From Drosophila pseudoobscura (Eukaryota; Arthropoda; Insecta; Diptera; Drosophilidae): a DNA stretch of 64,000 bases. The position numbers and the translations under genes were made by a program. The stretch spans positions 8,631,001-8,695,000 of the forward strand of contig NC_046681.1 of the NCBI RefSeq assembly GCF_009870125.1. The letters are read 5' to 3'. The notes under the pieces are model-generated. The model was not told the DNA's origin and did no database searches. It worked only from the letters and a program-made list of their open reading frames with translations. Positions 38,524 through 49,600 of this stretch are shown here, one piece after another; positions within the stretch are counted from its first letter, which is position 1, and the number at the start of each line of letters is the position of its first letter.

Positions 38524-39784
38524 TTAAACAGTGGTACCATCTTTTGTTTGTACGGGAAAGTATTTTTTAAAAGTCCCCATAGTTTTTTTGGGTTCGTTGG
38601 GCTTGTACTTATTGTACAGGCACAGGGGCAGCAGATGGACCCACAATTCTGAATGGATCTTCAGCTCGTACTTGCTAAAGTTGAACAGTGGCGGCAGTTC
38701 GTTGCCGTTCGGCATTTTCATGTCCAGGAACTCCATGCTGCGCAGCTCGTCGTAGCTTTCGTGGGCACAGGCATACAAGGGGTAGATCCTGGCACTGGGG
38801 TCGTAGACCAGACAGCGGTTCAGCACCTCGGCCAGATCTGGAGGCACGGCCCTGCCTAGAATCTTATCCCAGGTGCGACGTCTAGATAAGGGAAGTGTGC
38901 GATTCTTAAACCCACACATCTGGCGAATCTCCGGGGCACTCTGCAGGCCGTCAGTGCCCAGCAGTTGAACCATCCAACGCAGTTGCTCCTCGTTGTGGTG
39001 GATGCTACTAAAAAGTGCTTCCCCCTTGAACAGTTCGGCCAGCACACAGCCCGCGCTCCAGATGTCCACGGAACAGTTGTAGTACTGACAATTGGCGTAC
39101 AGTTCTGGGGCGCGATAGAAACGCGAACAGATGTAGGTGATGCTTGGCTCATTCGCGCGCAGGCACTTGGCACTGCCAAAGTCGGACAGTTGGAGCAGCA
39201 TCGTGCGGTCGTTGATCATCAGATTCTCGGGCTTGATGTCGCGATGGCAGATCCCCATGGAGTGCAGATAGGCCAGTCCCCGGAAGAGTTGGTAGGAGAA
39301 TATGCGAATGTAGACCAGGTCAATGCCGTTACCACGTTGCAGCGAATGGCGTATGAACTGCGCCAGGGTCATGGGTAGGTAGTCCATGACCAGCAGCATG
39401 TACTCTTGCGGCGGATCCCCCAACGGTACAACCGTGTGCATGTGCAGGTGCCGAATGTTGCAGTGTCCCTGCAGCCGGTTCATAATCTCCGGCTCGCGAT
39501 AGCAGATGGACGTGTCCAAACAGGTCTGCTTGATGGCCATCGCCTTGCGGGAATGGTTTACGGTGCCGATATACACACGCCCAAAGGCCCCGTGACCAAT
39601 CGACCTCCGAAACTTGATAATCACCGGCTCCGTTTCGATACCCGGCTGGTCTGCTACAGGCAGCACTTTTAATTCAGCATCTGACGGTATTGTAACTGGA
39701 TATTGATGACCTGCCAGCACGGAAATAAATGAGAATTAATGAATGGTCAGTGTTCTAAGCGCGCTTAACACAGCTCTCACCCAT
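38524..39784 (-). CDS. Divergent GSK3-like protein kinase
   Basis: Two coding exons: a 4-nt first exon (39781-39784, ATGG) and 38524-39710, separated by a 70-nt intron; 396 aa starting MGHQYPV. Kinase landmarks are intact: GHGAFGRVY loop, AIKQ lysine, HRDIKPEN catalytic loop, DFGSAK. The activation segment TYICSRFYRAPEL keeps the GSK3 tyrosine and the phosphate-binding Arg. The rest (SVDIWSAGCVLAELF, WDKILGRAVPPDLAEVL) follows the GSK3 pattern loosely. It differs much more from shaggy than an ordinary ortholog would, and the N- and C-terminal extensions are short. It is likely an old, possibly male-biased duplicate (compare gasket in D. melanogaster); expression is inference. Confidence 0.85.
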
Positions 39785-39926
39785 TTTAATTTTAATTCAC
39801 TCTTTTTTTTAAGATCTCGACTAAAGTTCTCAGTGCCAGGAAAGTTATTGTGCAACTGACACAAAAAGCAGTCCTTTTCAACAAAATATTTTTTCGCTGG
39901 AATATTTTGAGTACCATACTTGATTT

Positions 39927-39934
39927 TATCGATA
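39927..39934. promoter_or_regulatory. DRE core upstream of GSK3-like gene
   Basis: A perfect TATCGATA about 145 nt before the kinase start codon, on a minus-strand transcription unit. The position suits a DREF-dependent promoter. Confidence 0.55.
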
Positions 39935-40216
39935 CTTTTGATACGAAAAACAAAATGGGTGTTTCATAAGATTTTGTTCTGGAAGGGTAGTGCGAAATAA
40001 TTGATCCATTCCATTATTCGATGCGTTTGCATATTCAGCGTCGAGCGCCCTGTTGCAGAAATGTACTATTATCTGCATTCTGCGGTCCCTGATTCATCGC
40101 ACACAAAATGGGCCGAGTTTAACCTTGCTTTTCAGCTTGACCAGTTGATTAGTGTTGAGTAAGGACGCTTTAAATAAAGCTGAACTAGTTCAATGTGTTT
40201 TTTGCAATTAGTATTA

Positions 40217-40312
40217 TATATAAAACTGCGCGACGGTCCGAATCAGAATGAAAGGAACATCTTAATCCGGTCAAAATAATTAAAAAAGGAACGGCAACAA
40301 AAAATTTAGTGG
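40217..40312 (+). promoter_or_regulatory. TATA/Inr promoter and orphan 5' exon
   Basis: TATATAAA at 40217-40224 is 28 nt upstream of an initiator-like TCAGA (A at 40245). A strong donor GTAAGT starts at 40313, giving a 68-nt non-coding first exon with a five-codon upstream ORF (ATG at 40248). The spliced partner is unknown; the acceptor-like GAGCTCAG at 45353-45360 before the F-box-like gene is one option. Confidence 0.45.
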
Positions 40313-43300
40313 GTAAGTCAAACACAAGTTATTTCTTATCTCTATTTTGGGTAGTATCACCAGCTCTCCACCACGATTATACCTTGTGATCCCACCTCTA
40401 TAGGATTCCATCTTACCTTATGAGACATTGGCCCAAGGCCAAGACCCAGGACGGTGACCATAGTATGCTTTAAGAAGCATAGATTCTGGTCTCTATTTAA
40501 AAAAACAAACAGCCAAATTGTTGCTTTTGCCTGGCACTAAGCCAAGCAAAACACTTTTTGGTCCCAATCAAATGGAAATGGAATACTTCCAAAGAGACGG
40601 AATAAAAGCTGCTTGACATATGCAGGATACGATACGATATGCCAGCCATGCCCCCAAAACCCATTCAAAGGCATGGAAGGGGAATGGAGCTTGTTGAAAT
40701 TGCATTAAAATAAAATTGAATGGAAAATGGGGGGAAACTCAAAAATATTCGACATACATTTGTTTTGCTTTTGTTTCGATTTGGTTTTGGCCACGGAAAT
40801 CCGAAAGTGGATTATGTTTATGGTGCAGGCGACTTTAATGCGATAAGTCGGTCGTCGGTTCGAGCCATTATCATTTCCGGTCTCTCTCTCACTCCCTGTC
40901 TCTGTCGCTCCAACTTGTACAAAAAACTTTCACCCGCTTTAGCCGCAATCCGAACCGCCCTACGCCCCCCAAAGTTTATGGGCCATGCATTTACGGAAAT
41001 GTCGCCTGCCAGGGTATTCTCTCTTTTACTCTGCGGTTCAGAGTTGAAATTCATGTAATTCCATTAACACAGACAACTTCCGTTAGAGGAGAAAATGGCA
41101 GCACACCACTCTCTTGCCTAATGGCCGACCCCGACGCGTGTGTTCACGGTGGGTCCGGGATCCGGGGTCTGGGGTCTGGCTTGAATGTGGGCTGTGTGGG
41201 TTTCGGCCGGGTCTGTTGGCTTGACTGGATGCTGCGGTGTGTCATTCAGTGTGAGAGATGATAGCGTGATACTCGTACGATGTGAGGGAACAGAACTATG
41301 GAGCCTGCCTGAATAGATTATAAAGACCATTAAATCTTTTCCTGTACAGAATATTTGTATATACCTCTAAAAATATAATAAAATAACTGATTAGATTATT
41401 CAATCATATGCAATATGCATATTATTATATCATATTATAAATTATTTAAATTTAATTTAATCCCTGGAAGAAACTTTTCTCACATGCTCATCCCCAGTTG
41501 GTTGTGGGGTATCTCTTCTATCCATATGAGGTTTTGGTGTCTACACTTAGCCCTAAACCAACACAAGCCACACCACCCACCCATCAGTATCCCTTTTGCC
41601 ATGGCTTTGGCGACATTAAAATTAAATTTCCAGATTCAAATGGCATATTTTACGATGGCATAAATCTGTCTTTGGGCAACAGGTTTCCGTCAGGCCCCGC
41701 TAACCTAACCCGGACCTGCTCTCCCTATGGGAAGCAATGAAAAACTTCCAAACGGAAATGACTGTCAGGCCAAAAGTGCGGAGTCTCGTCCCGTCCCGTC
41801 CCGTCCGGAGTCCGGACAGACACTTAGGATATCCGTTTAAACAGTATTTTCTCTCTCTGTCGTTGGGTTTTTTCTTCGTCTGCTTTCATGGATTCCATAT
41901 ATATATATTTTTTTTTTGGTGTGCTTCCGCTGCATCACGGCTGGGCTTCTGGGGCGGGCCGGGAGCTCTGGCCTTATAATTACAAAGTGGCAGGGACAGC
42001 CAGACGGAGACCCCGATTCGATTCGTTGGATACCGGAACACATTTGAGTGCTATCCTGGCCGCACGCTCCATGCAAATTAGACATCTATCACATTTATCA
42101 AAAAAGGTTCATAATGAACTTCAACTCTTTGCTGGCGTTCATAAATCACACACTGCACATGTGGCCACCACTCAAAAAGTTGACTCCTTCGCATAGTATA
42201 CACGTATATATCCGTAGTGCAGCCGGATCGGGTCATTTATCAATATTTGAACTCACTTCGACTCTACCCCGCACACAGCACGGTCTCTGTGTCACTGTTT
42301 GAGCTCGGAAGCGATTTGGTTGGCTGTTAATTCGATTTGTGTGCAACCCGTTGAGAGATTCGAACTGGCAGCATATGCGGATTAGATTTGGACTATTTTC
42401 TGAGCTGAAATTACCAATTTATGGCTGATTGCATAGCTGTAGGCCTCACTTAATGTGCCAAGAGACATGGGAGGCTTTTATGATAGGTAAATAGGGTAAA
42501 GGAACCTGTGATGTTAAGGATTTATGTGAATAGGGGATAGGTGCATACAATTTTGAATTATTGATTGAAAATTGAAACTAAAGCTTGAAGGTAACTTTGC
42601 GAAACAAATATCCATAGACATAATATCAATCATGGCTGACACATGAAAATTTAAAAGACGCCAATTTTCTTCTAAAATTCCTTAAAATATTTATCTTAAG
42701 TGATTCATGTTTATTTAATTAAGTTAAATTAAATTAAAGCTCTCGCCAACACTGCCTGCAATTCCCTTGAGGATCTTAAATCTGGTCTCAACATTCTTAA
42801 AGTGGCATAGGGCTATACACAAACAAGTGGGAAAGTTGTGAGTCGCAGCTACGGCCGCGACACTACATTTAGTCAGTCTTGCTCCCCTCCGACAGAGGGC
42901 GCACACATTGCACGACGATGAGTGTATGCGAGAGAGAGAGAGAGAGACAGAGGGAGGCGTTGCGTAGCCCCTGTTAATAGATGGTTTCCTTCGATCTGAT
43001 CCAAATTCGGCAATGTCCTAGATATGGTCGTTCTCTATGATTCTGGTTGCTCTAGCGCTTCTAGTCTCTGAAAACTAAGCGTAAAACAAGACGAACATGG
43101 CTCTATCGACTCAGCTACTTATTGATGCTAATGAAGAATCTATGTATATTCTTCAAGAGGTCGAAAATGCTTCTTCTGGATGTAACTTTTAGACTTTTAC
43201 TTTTAGTCTTTTAGAGTATCGGGTATAAAAAGCGCCAATTGATTCTTCTTTTTTTTCAAACGATAATCTTTTTATCTCCCTTTTTGCCATTATACAAAAT

Positions 43301-44133
43301 TACCTATAGAATAAATATTAATACGAGTACTATCGAACACACTTCAAGCTGGAGAGTATTCTTGGGGGCTGTTCAATTGGAAAACGTGCCGTTTCGGTTT
43401 GGTTCTCGTGGCCAAGCACTTGACGTTTCAAAGCCAATGGGTTAATGAAAATTCGCAATTCGTGGGAAAAATCTTTCAATTGCATTGGCTAAACATAAAA
43501 AAGTAGAAACAGAAAAACTGTTTAGTCAGTATACTACCTGAGACTGTGTAATTAAACAAGATTTGAGTGATTGAGGAATGAGAATGCGCCATGGAGAGTC
43601 CGAGTCCGAGACTGAGACCGAGTCTGAGTCTGAGTCCCCACCCTCGCAACCACAACGGATGGCAAATCTCAGGTGGGTACAGAGCTTGTTGGCTGTTGGG
43701 TTGGTTCGGTAGGTAGGTAGAGGTAGAGGTAGTCACACCTTTGTGATGCACCGGTCGGTCTCGGTCTCGGTCTCGGAGGCGGTCTTGACCTTGAACTTGG
43801 TATTAGATGTGAGGCTCTCCAAAACCGGTTGGTCGGTAGACTCTTTGTACTGCAAATTAATGGGCAAAAGCGAAGAAAAGAAAAACGGTGACAAGCACGA
43901 GGCGATGCCAATAGAAACGACAACAACAACCGCAAAACCAACAAAAGAAGGGTACAAAAGGGAGCTTTGGATACCCTTGCTTATAGTACATCAAATCTGG
44001 GGGTAACTTTATGATAGAATGATCCAATTTGGTATACACTGGAATTCCTAGAAATACACATACATATACAAACAGAAGGTTCCCTAATCAAGGCAGTCCT
44101 CTGAGGACCTCCCCACCTCTACTCAAATCCATA

Positions 44134-44152
44134 ATACCCTCTTAAAGGGTAT
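44134..44152. repeat. 19-nt palindrome ATACCCTCTTAAAGGGTAT
   Basis: Two 7-nt arms around a 5-nt centre. Together with a GGATACCCTTGC string near 43968, it could bound a ~185-nt miniature element, but no target-site duplication is clear. Confidence 0.4.
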
Positions 44153-45455
44153 GAGAAAAAAGATCAACTCGGTCTTGATATAAACTGGAAAAACAATTGC
44201 ACACTGCGGCTCTTGCAAAGTACTTGTGTATGTACGTACAATACGAGTATATTCAAAGGAATTTCCATTTCAAATGAGCAGCAATAATAATCATTTTAAA
44301 GAAAAAGGGCGCATAATTAAAATTTAATTTGCATTTTGTAGGGAAAAATTAACCAGCGATAAGGGAGACAAGAGAATACCAAGGGGAAGCCTCGTTTAAG
44401 CCACACTTGCTGTGCAGTTACATTTCTAATTGAAGGACCCCTTCATGGCCGGGGACGACCATTAAAAGCGAAAAGAGAGCAAAATTCAAACCCCAAAAGC
44501 CTTTTCAAAGCGGCCGCAGGCGCCATACAAAAACCAACCCTACAACACCCCGACACCAACATGTTGCGCCCCCAAAGTAGGGGCTGGGACTGGGGCTGGG
44601 GCTGTGGTGTTGGTTGCAAGCCACCGCAGCAACAGCCGGCGGCTAGCAGTAAAGCTTAGGCAGTTAATTAAACAAAGGGGTTTCCAGCGAAAAAAACAGA
44701 AATGAACCTCCACAGCCCACAGGCAACGTAAGACTCTGTAATTTCTATTAGTTCTTTTGAATACGCTCATGGAGGATATTATTATTTTTATTAGATTTTT
44801 GCAACCCCATAAGTACATATAGTATTCTTGATCAGCATCCACACTTACGTAGTCTATGGATTTCTGTGCCATCAAGTTGCTGTCTTAACCTTTGGAACTT
44901 TCATTCCAACTGGTGGGAATTGGAGGTTGATAGGAGCATTACTCTTTGGTAAGCTTTGGTAGTTGCCTTTTTAGTGGGACCCTCCTTTTTTGTTGCATAA
45001 TCTGATTGTTTTTTGTATAGAGCTTCTTCCGATATCCCCTTCCAGACTGAGGCTCTTCTGTTTCCTTTCGGCGAGGGATCGGAGAGTCCATGAAGTAGGG
45101 CCGCAGCTCTCCCAGAGCTCTGCCAGTGGCTCAAGAGAAACCCAAGTGTACCCAGTTGGTACACAAAGAACACCTGGTTCCTACTAATATTTCAAAGCGA
45201 TTAGCAGGAGACGTTGCTGGACCAATCTGCCCCTTCATGTGGCAGTGCCATTCGTTCTGGGCAGAGCAGCAGCTCCTCTCCATCGACGAGGTCCCTCTCG
45301 GGCTGTTTGTACTTTTTATTCTTCTCCATTTTGTCGATCTTAATCGAAATCTGAGCTCAGAAGGCTACATGTAGGCTATCACATCCTCGAAACGCTCACA
45401 TCGAATACTAAAATTATTGTTTAAACTGACGCACAAGTTCCACACACATACAAAA

Positions 45456-46657
45456 ATGTCCGATTCGAATCGCAAGCGTGGGCATGGATCCAACTCCTTG
45501 GAGCCAAATGCCAAACGTTCCCGTGTTCAGCTGGAGGAAGCTCCTCGTCAGCTGATGAGCCTGCCGCGCGAGCTGCTGGAGCGCATCGTCTCCAAGGTTG
45601 CCCTGCCTCACAACCTTATAAGGACTTCGGAGAGTCTGAGGGACGTGTACACCGACTACATAATGAACTGCCACCGGTGCTTCGTGCATTCCCATCGGCA
45701 GCAGCCCCAGGAGGGATTTCGCGAGCCCGTCGTTAGGGCCGTGTTGAAGGTTAGTGGGTGTTAAGAGAGTACAAACTTTGAGATGGTTCAATCTTTGACA
45801 GGTGCTGTCCGAGGCCACAGAGTACTTCATCCGGTGCGGCTATGGGCCACATTTTGGATATAACTTGGCGGCCCTCCATGCCCGGATATCTGCATCCACT
45901 GATATGAGCACCATGAACGTCCACTTGAAGAGATTCCTTTGCAAGTTCCTGCTCAGTCTGGAGCGGCCCTTGGTCAGCCTCACGGAAGGCAGTGCACCAG
46001 CAGATGCCCGGAATCAAGTACAGCATCGCCGCCTCCTTCTAACGATGACTCTACTCAATCTCCTGAGAGTGGGTAGATCTGTGGATCAATTCAAAAAGGT
46101 CTCCCTCGAATTTCATCTTTTTCCAGCAATTTCGTTTCTTCAGGATCCTCAGTTCTGACATGAAACTCCTGCACTGGCAGCTAAAGGTCGAGGTAGATGG
46201 CATATTTTTGGGCGTACTGGACCAGCTTGGGGGGAAACCCAGCCTTCTGGGCCTCAATCAGCACATCCATATCGTGGGACTCATTACGGAGATGCTTCTG
46301 CATGACCAGCTGGGTATAAATTTTGTGTAAGTCACTCAAATGCTAAAATTTTGCGCCTTCACCGACTGCCGTTGCCGTTGCCGCAGGTGCAACAAAACCA
46401 TCCACGGACGTACCCTTCAGTACGGCCTGAATTTGAACTGCAGACGAAACGTTCGCTTGATCTTGATGTTCACTGTCCTAGCCCCGAAAAACTGCATTCT
46501 TCTGCTGCAGAAGGCCATTGCCGGAGAGCTCGATCTGACGGATCCCATACACATGCCACCCAACTCGGCGTTCAGTGTCCGCCTCGAGATGTCTAGCAAG
46601 CTAAGACGCTCGGATAGCAGAAGCATTATTGTCATGCAGCTGGCAAAGCTGGACTAA
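45456..46657 (+). CDS. F-box-like protein, unrecognised
   Basis: Four exons: 45456-45749, 45802-46068, 46127-46326, 46387-46657; 343 aa. All phases close and introns are 52-60 nt. The N-terminus is basic (SNRKRGHGSN, PNAKRSR), followed by an F-box-like motif, LMSLPRELLERIVSKVAL, which normally binds Skp1 in an SCF ubiquitin ligase. The rest is helical without recognisable LRR, WD40 or Kelch repeats; it contains RFFRILSSDMKLLHWQLKV and CNKTIHGRTLQYGLN and ends MQLAKLD. A substrate-adaptor role is inference from the F-box alone. The exon 2 donor is GTGGGT; a nearer apparent intron of 28 nt was rejected as too short. Confidence 0.75.
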
Positions 46658-49600
46658 TGAGCCGCTCATTGTACGGTGGACAAACGAAATTGTCATGTTA
46701 TATATTTGTTTTATTTGATCCTCGCGGTAGATGCACGGAGGCCAAAGCCCTAATTCCGTTCTTGGTTTTCGCAAACATAAATCGAAAGATCTAACACCAA
46801 AGATGCCTTCTTCAGGGTTTTTTTTCTGCAACAAAACGCTCCACTGGGTTACCTCCGACCCCCTACCCATCGCCGACTTCCTTTCGGAACTTCTGCTGAA
46901 TAGGGGACCGGTGGACCTGTTCGATTTATTTACTTACAGCCACGCCCACACACAGCAGACACGCACCAACCTGTTGACCGTCAAAAGCCAAGCAGAACAG
47001 AGGGGAAAGCCGGGAGGGAGCTGGTAGAAAAAAAAACCTATTTAAGTTAACGTGCAACTCCACGCCCACAAACTGCTGTTGCGTATTGCGTGAGCGCCAC
47101 AGGCGGCACCCGAGTTAAGCGACGGCCACACTAACAGCAGAGCCAAGGACCGACGCATTTGATACCCTTGCAGATGAATCGTTCTTTTAGTTCGATACAA
47201 AAATATAATTTATTTAAGGGCCGTATAGAACGTTACAGAAGAGGATCCCTGTATTCGCTGCCTTGCCGTTTCTCTGGAACTCGTGTGGCACTCAGATGAC
47301 CGTCATGAGGGACCATGGAGGACTCTGCGTTGCAAGCATCATACGCTCTGCATAGGGTACACAAAAGAGCACATAATTGAGCAGTGGGAAAAACTGGCAA
47401 ACCGGTTAGGTCTTACGGTGCTGCTCAGACGGGAGGTGGTAGCTGCCCCTGCTGCTGCCTGTGGCTGCGTGTTGCATGCAGCCCCTGGCCAAAGACGTCT
47501 CTGCAATTTGCGGCTGTTGTTGCTTTTATTGTCGCCCCTCGCCAAGAACCAGGTCAAGGCTGCAGCCGCATTGAAGATCATGATGGAGCTACGATCGAGG
47601 TGGAGAAGAAAAAGATTAAAAAAGGATGGCATGTCTCACTGCGGGTCGAAAAGTCCCCTGGCCAAAGGCAACACCAAGGACCAGCTCTAGAGGCACATCT
47701 CACCTGGATCTAAGGGACGTATAGCTCCTCCTGGTTCACGAGCACAAACTGATGATGTTCCAAGGGGTTTCTCGTGTCGATCATGACTTCTATATGGGTA
47801 AAAATCGAGATTCAGAGCCCCAACAAGGCAGCCCACACAGAGATTCTCTTCTGCAATGATCAATATTCATAGCAATTCCAGAAGCCTGGAGCCTGAAGTG
47901 CCAACATATTTCTGATTTCAGCTAACCCCAACAGCTGTTCCAGGGCCCACTTGTGAGTTATGTTTATGAAATATTTCATTTACATTGACAGGCCCGTCGA
48001 CAGGTTATTTTCGTACGTGCACTCCTGTCTTATCTGAGAACTTGAATCGAATTTCACTGCCTGCCTTTGCTCTCGTTTTTATCGTACAAATCGCAGACAG
48101 TTCAAGTCGAGCCGCTGCTGTTGTTCTGTATTTAAAGATGTTTTTTTAATTGTTTGGACGTATATATATTGAGTTGTTTATGGGTTCTGTTCTGTGGTGC
48201 ACGACGTCCGGCGGCGGGGACAGATGTGTCCGCTGGGTGGAGTGCTGTGTCCGGTGGGCTGCGGTGGGTTCAAGAACAAAGCCCATCTGGCTGACAAATG
48301 CAATGCCATATGGAAAGAGGACCCCAAAAGCTAAACGAATTTGAAATACCCTTGAAATCCAATTGATTGAAAGGCAGTATTTATTTGATTTTCAAAAGAA
48401 GAACGTGGCATTACATTATTAAACCAAAACTCCCTTCTCCATCGGTCTGAATTAACAAGAAGTTTTCGAAGCATTAGATAGTGTTAGTATTGGATGGCAG
48501 AGAGTTAAACTTCTTAGAAATAGTTCCGAGCATTTCAAATAGATTTTTTGTTGATTTTTGGGTATAAATTAGAGGCATATAAAATACACATATGGTTTTG
48601 ATGATTATTGGTAAAGAGCCGGACCGAAAGAGACCGAATATTTTCATATCTTCCAAGCTTAGAGAATGGAATAAATAGGTGCACTGGCGGTCCCCCTGGA
48701 AAGCGTATAAAAACCGAGAAATACCAAAAAAAAAAAAAAAAGAAACAACCATTTCGTAATTAGTCAGATGAGCTGTGAACCCTATAATTAGTGCTACCTG
48801 TTAAGGCATCAAATTTTCATAATTTTTGGCAATTTATATGCAACGCTTGGCTGCATGCGTATGATATGGTGATGATGCCACTCCTGCGATTGCCTTTGTC
48901 CCAATGTCCCCTATCCGCCATCGCCAGAGTTCAACAAACGCGTGCCCGGAATGCCCCCGGAATGCCCCCGGACGAGTGGCCCCCGGGACCAGGTCAGTAC
49001 ATCATCAAGAACAGTGGTAGCCCTGGTATTGGCACTTCCTGCTTGAACTTAATGGCATTTTAACATGCATTTTAAATTAAGTGCGGGCAACACTTAAGTT
49101 TTAATGTCATAGCCCTGTTCGCTAAGTGCATTAGTCGCTTGTGCTTGCTGATTAATCATCCGCCATGTGGAACGCTCCAAACGGCAGACGAGAGGGAGGC
49201 ATGGGCAAAGTTTACTCTACAAAATGTGTTTGCTTTGCATCTATTCGAAACTTCCACTTTGACATTTAACCGACGCCGAACCACAAAACTTATTTAAACA
49301 CAAAAAACAAAGTCAATCGGTCACTGAACCCGTATACAAAATTCATATTATTAAATACCACAAAATGCTATATAAAACCGTTTGCTTTAAGAGATGCCAA
49401 ACAACATTTGGCTGAAATAAAACCTACAATAGATTTTTGCATATTTATGCAATGCAAATCACAAAAGGAGCAAACACATTTATCAAAAAAACATATTTGC
49501 ATACAGAAACAAACAAATTTTGGAATCGTAGATGCAGCCGATTGAAAGTGACAATTTTGGAGCGCAAAATGCGCAAAATTGTATGCAAATAATCGGTTTA

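Larger units (their letters stand above)
39785..45455. other. Gene-poor interval, 39.8-45.5 kb
   Basis: No convincing multi-exon gene. It contains a DRE (39927-39934), a TATA/Inr promoter with short exon (40217-40312), CCCGT and GAGTCC-type simple repeats (41795, 43600), a (GA)n run (42930), a 19-nt palindrome (44134-44152) and a possible short minus-strand ORF (45201-45329). Confidence 0.5.

Noticed and set aside
40850-40900. tRNA-like GGTTCGAGCC string
   Set aside because: No acceptor stem or anticodon arm around it.
46084-46126. 28-nt intron in the F-box-like gene (46099-46126)
   Set aside because: Too short to splice; a 58-nt intron from 46069 gives the same downstream frame.
47283-47690. 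135-codon + frame
   Set aside because: Begins at GTG, mixed low-complexity composition, no splice-supported extension.
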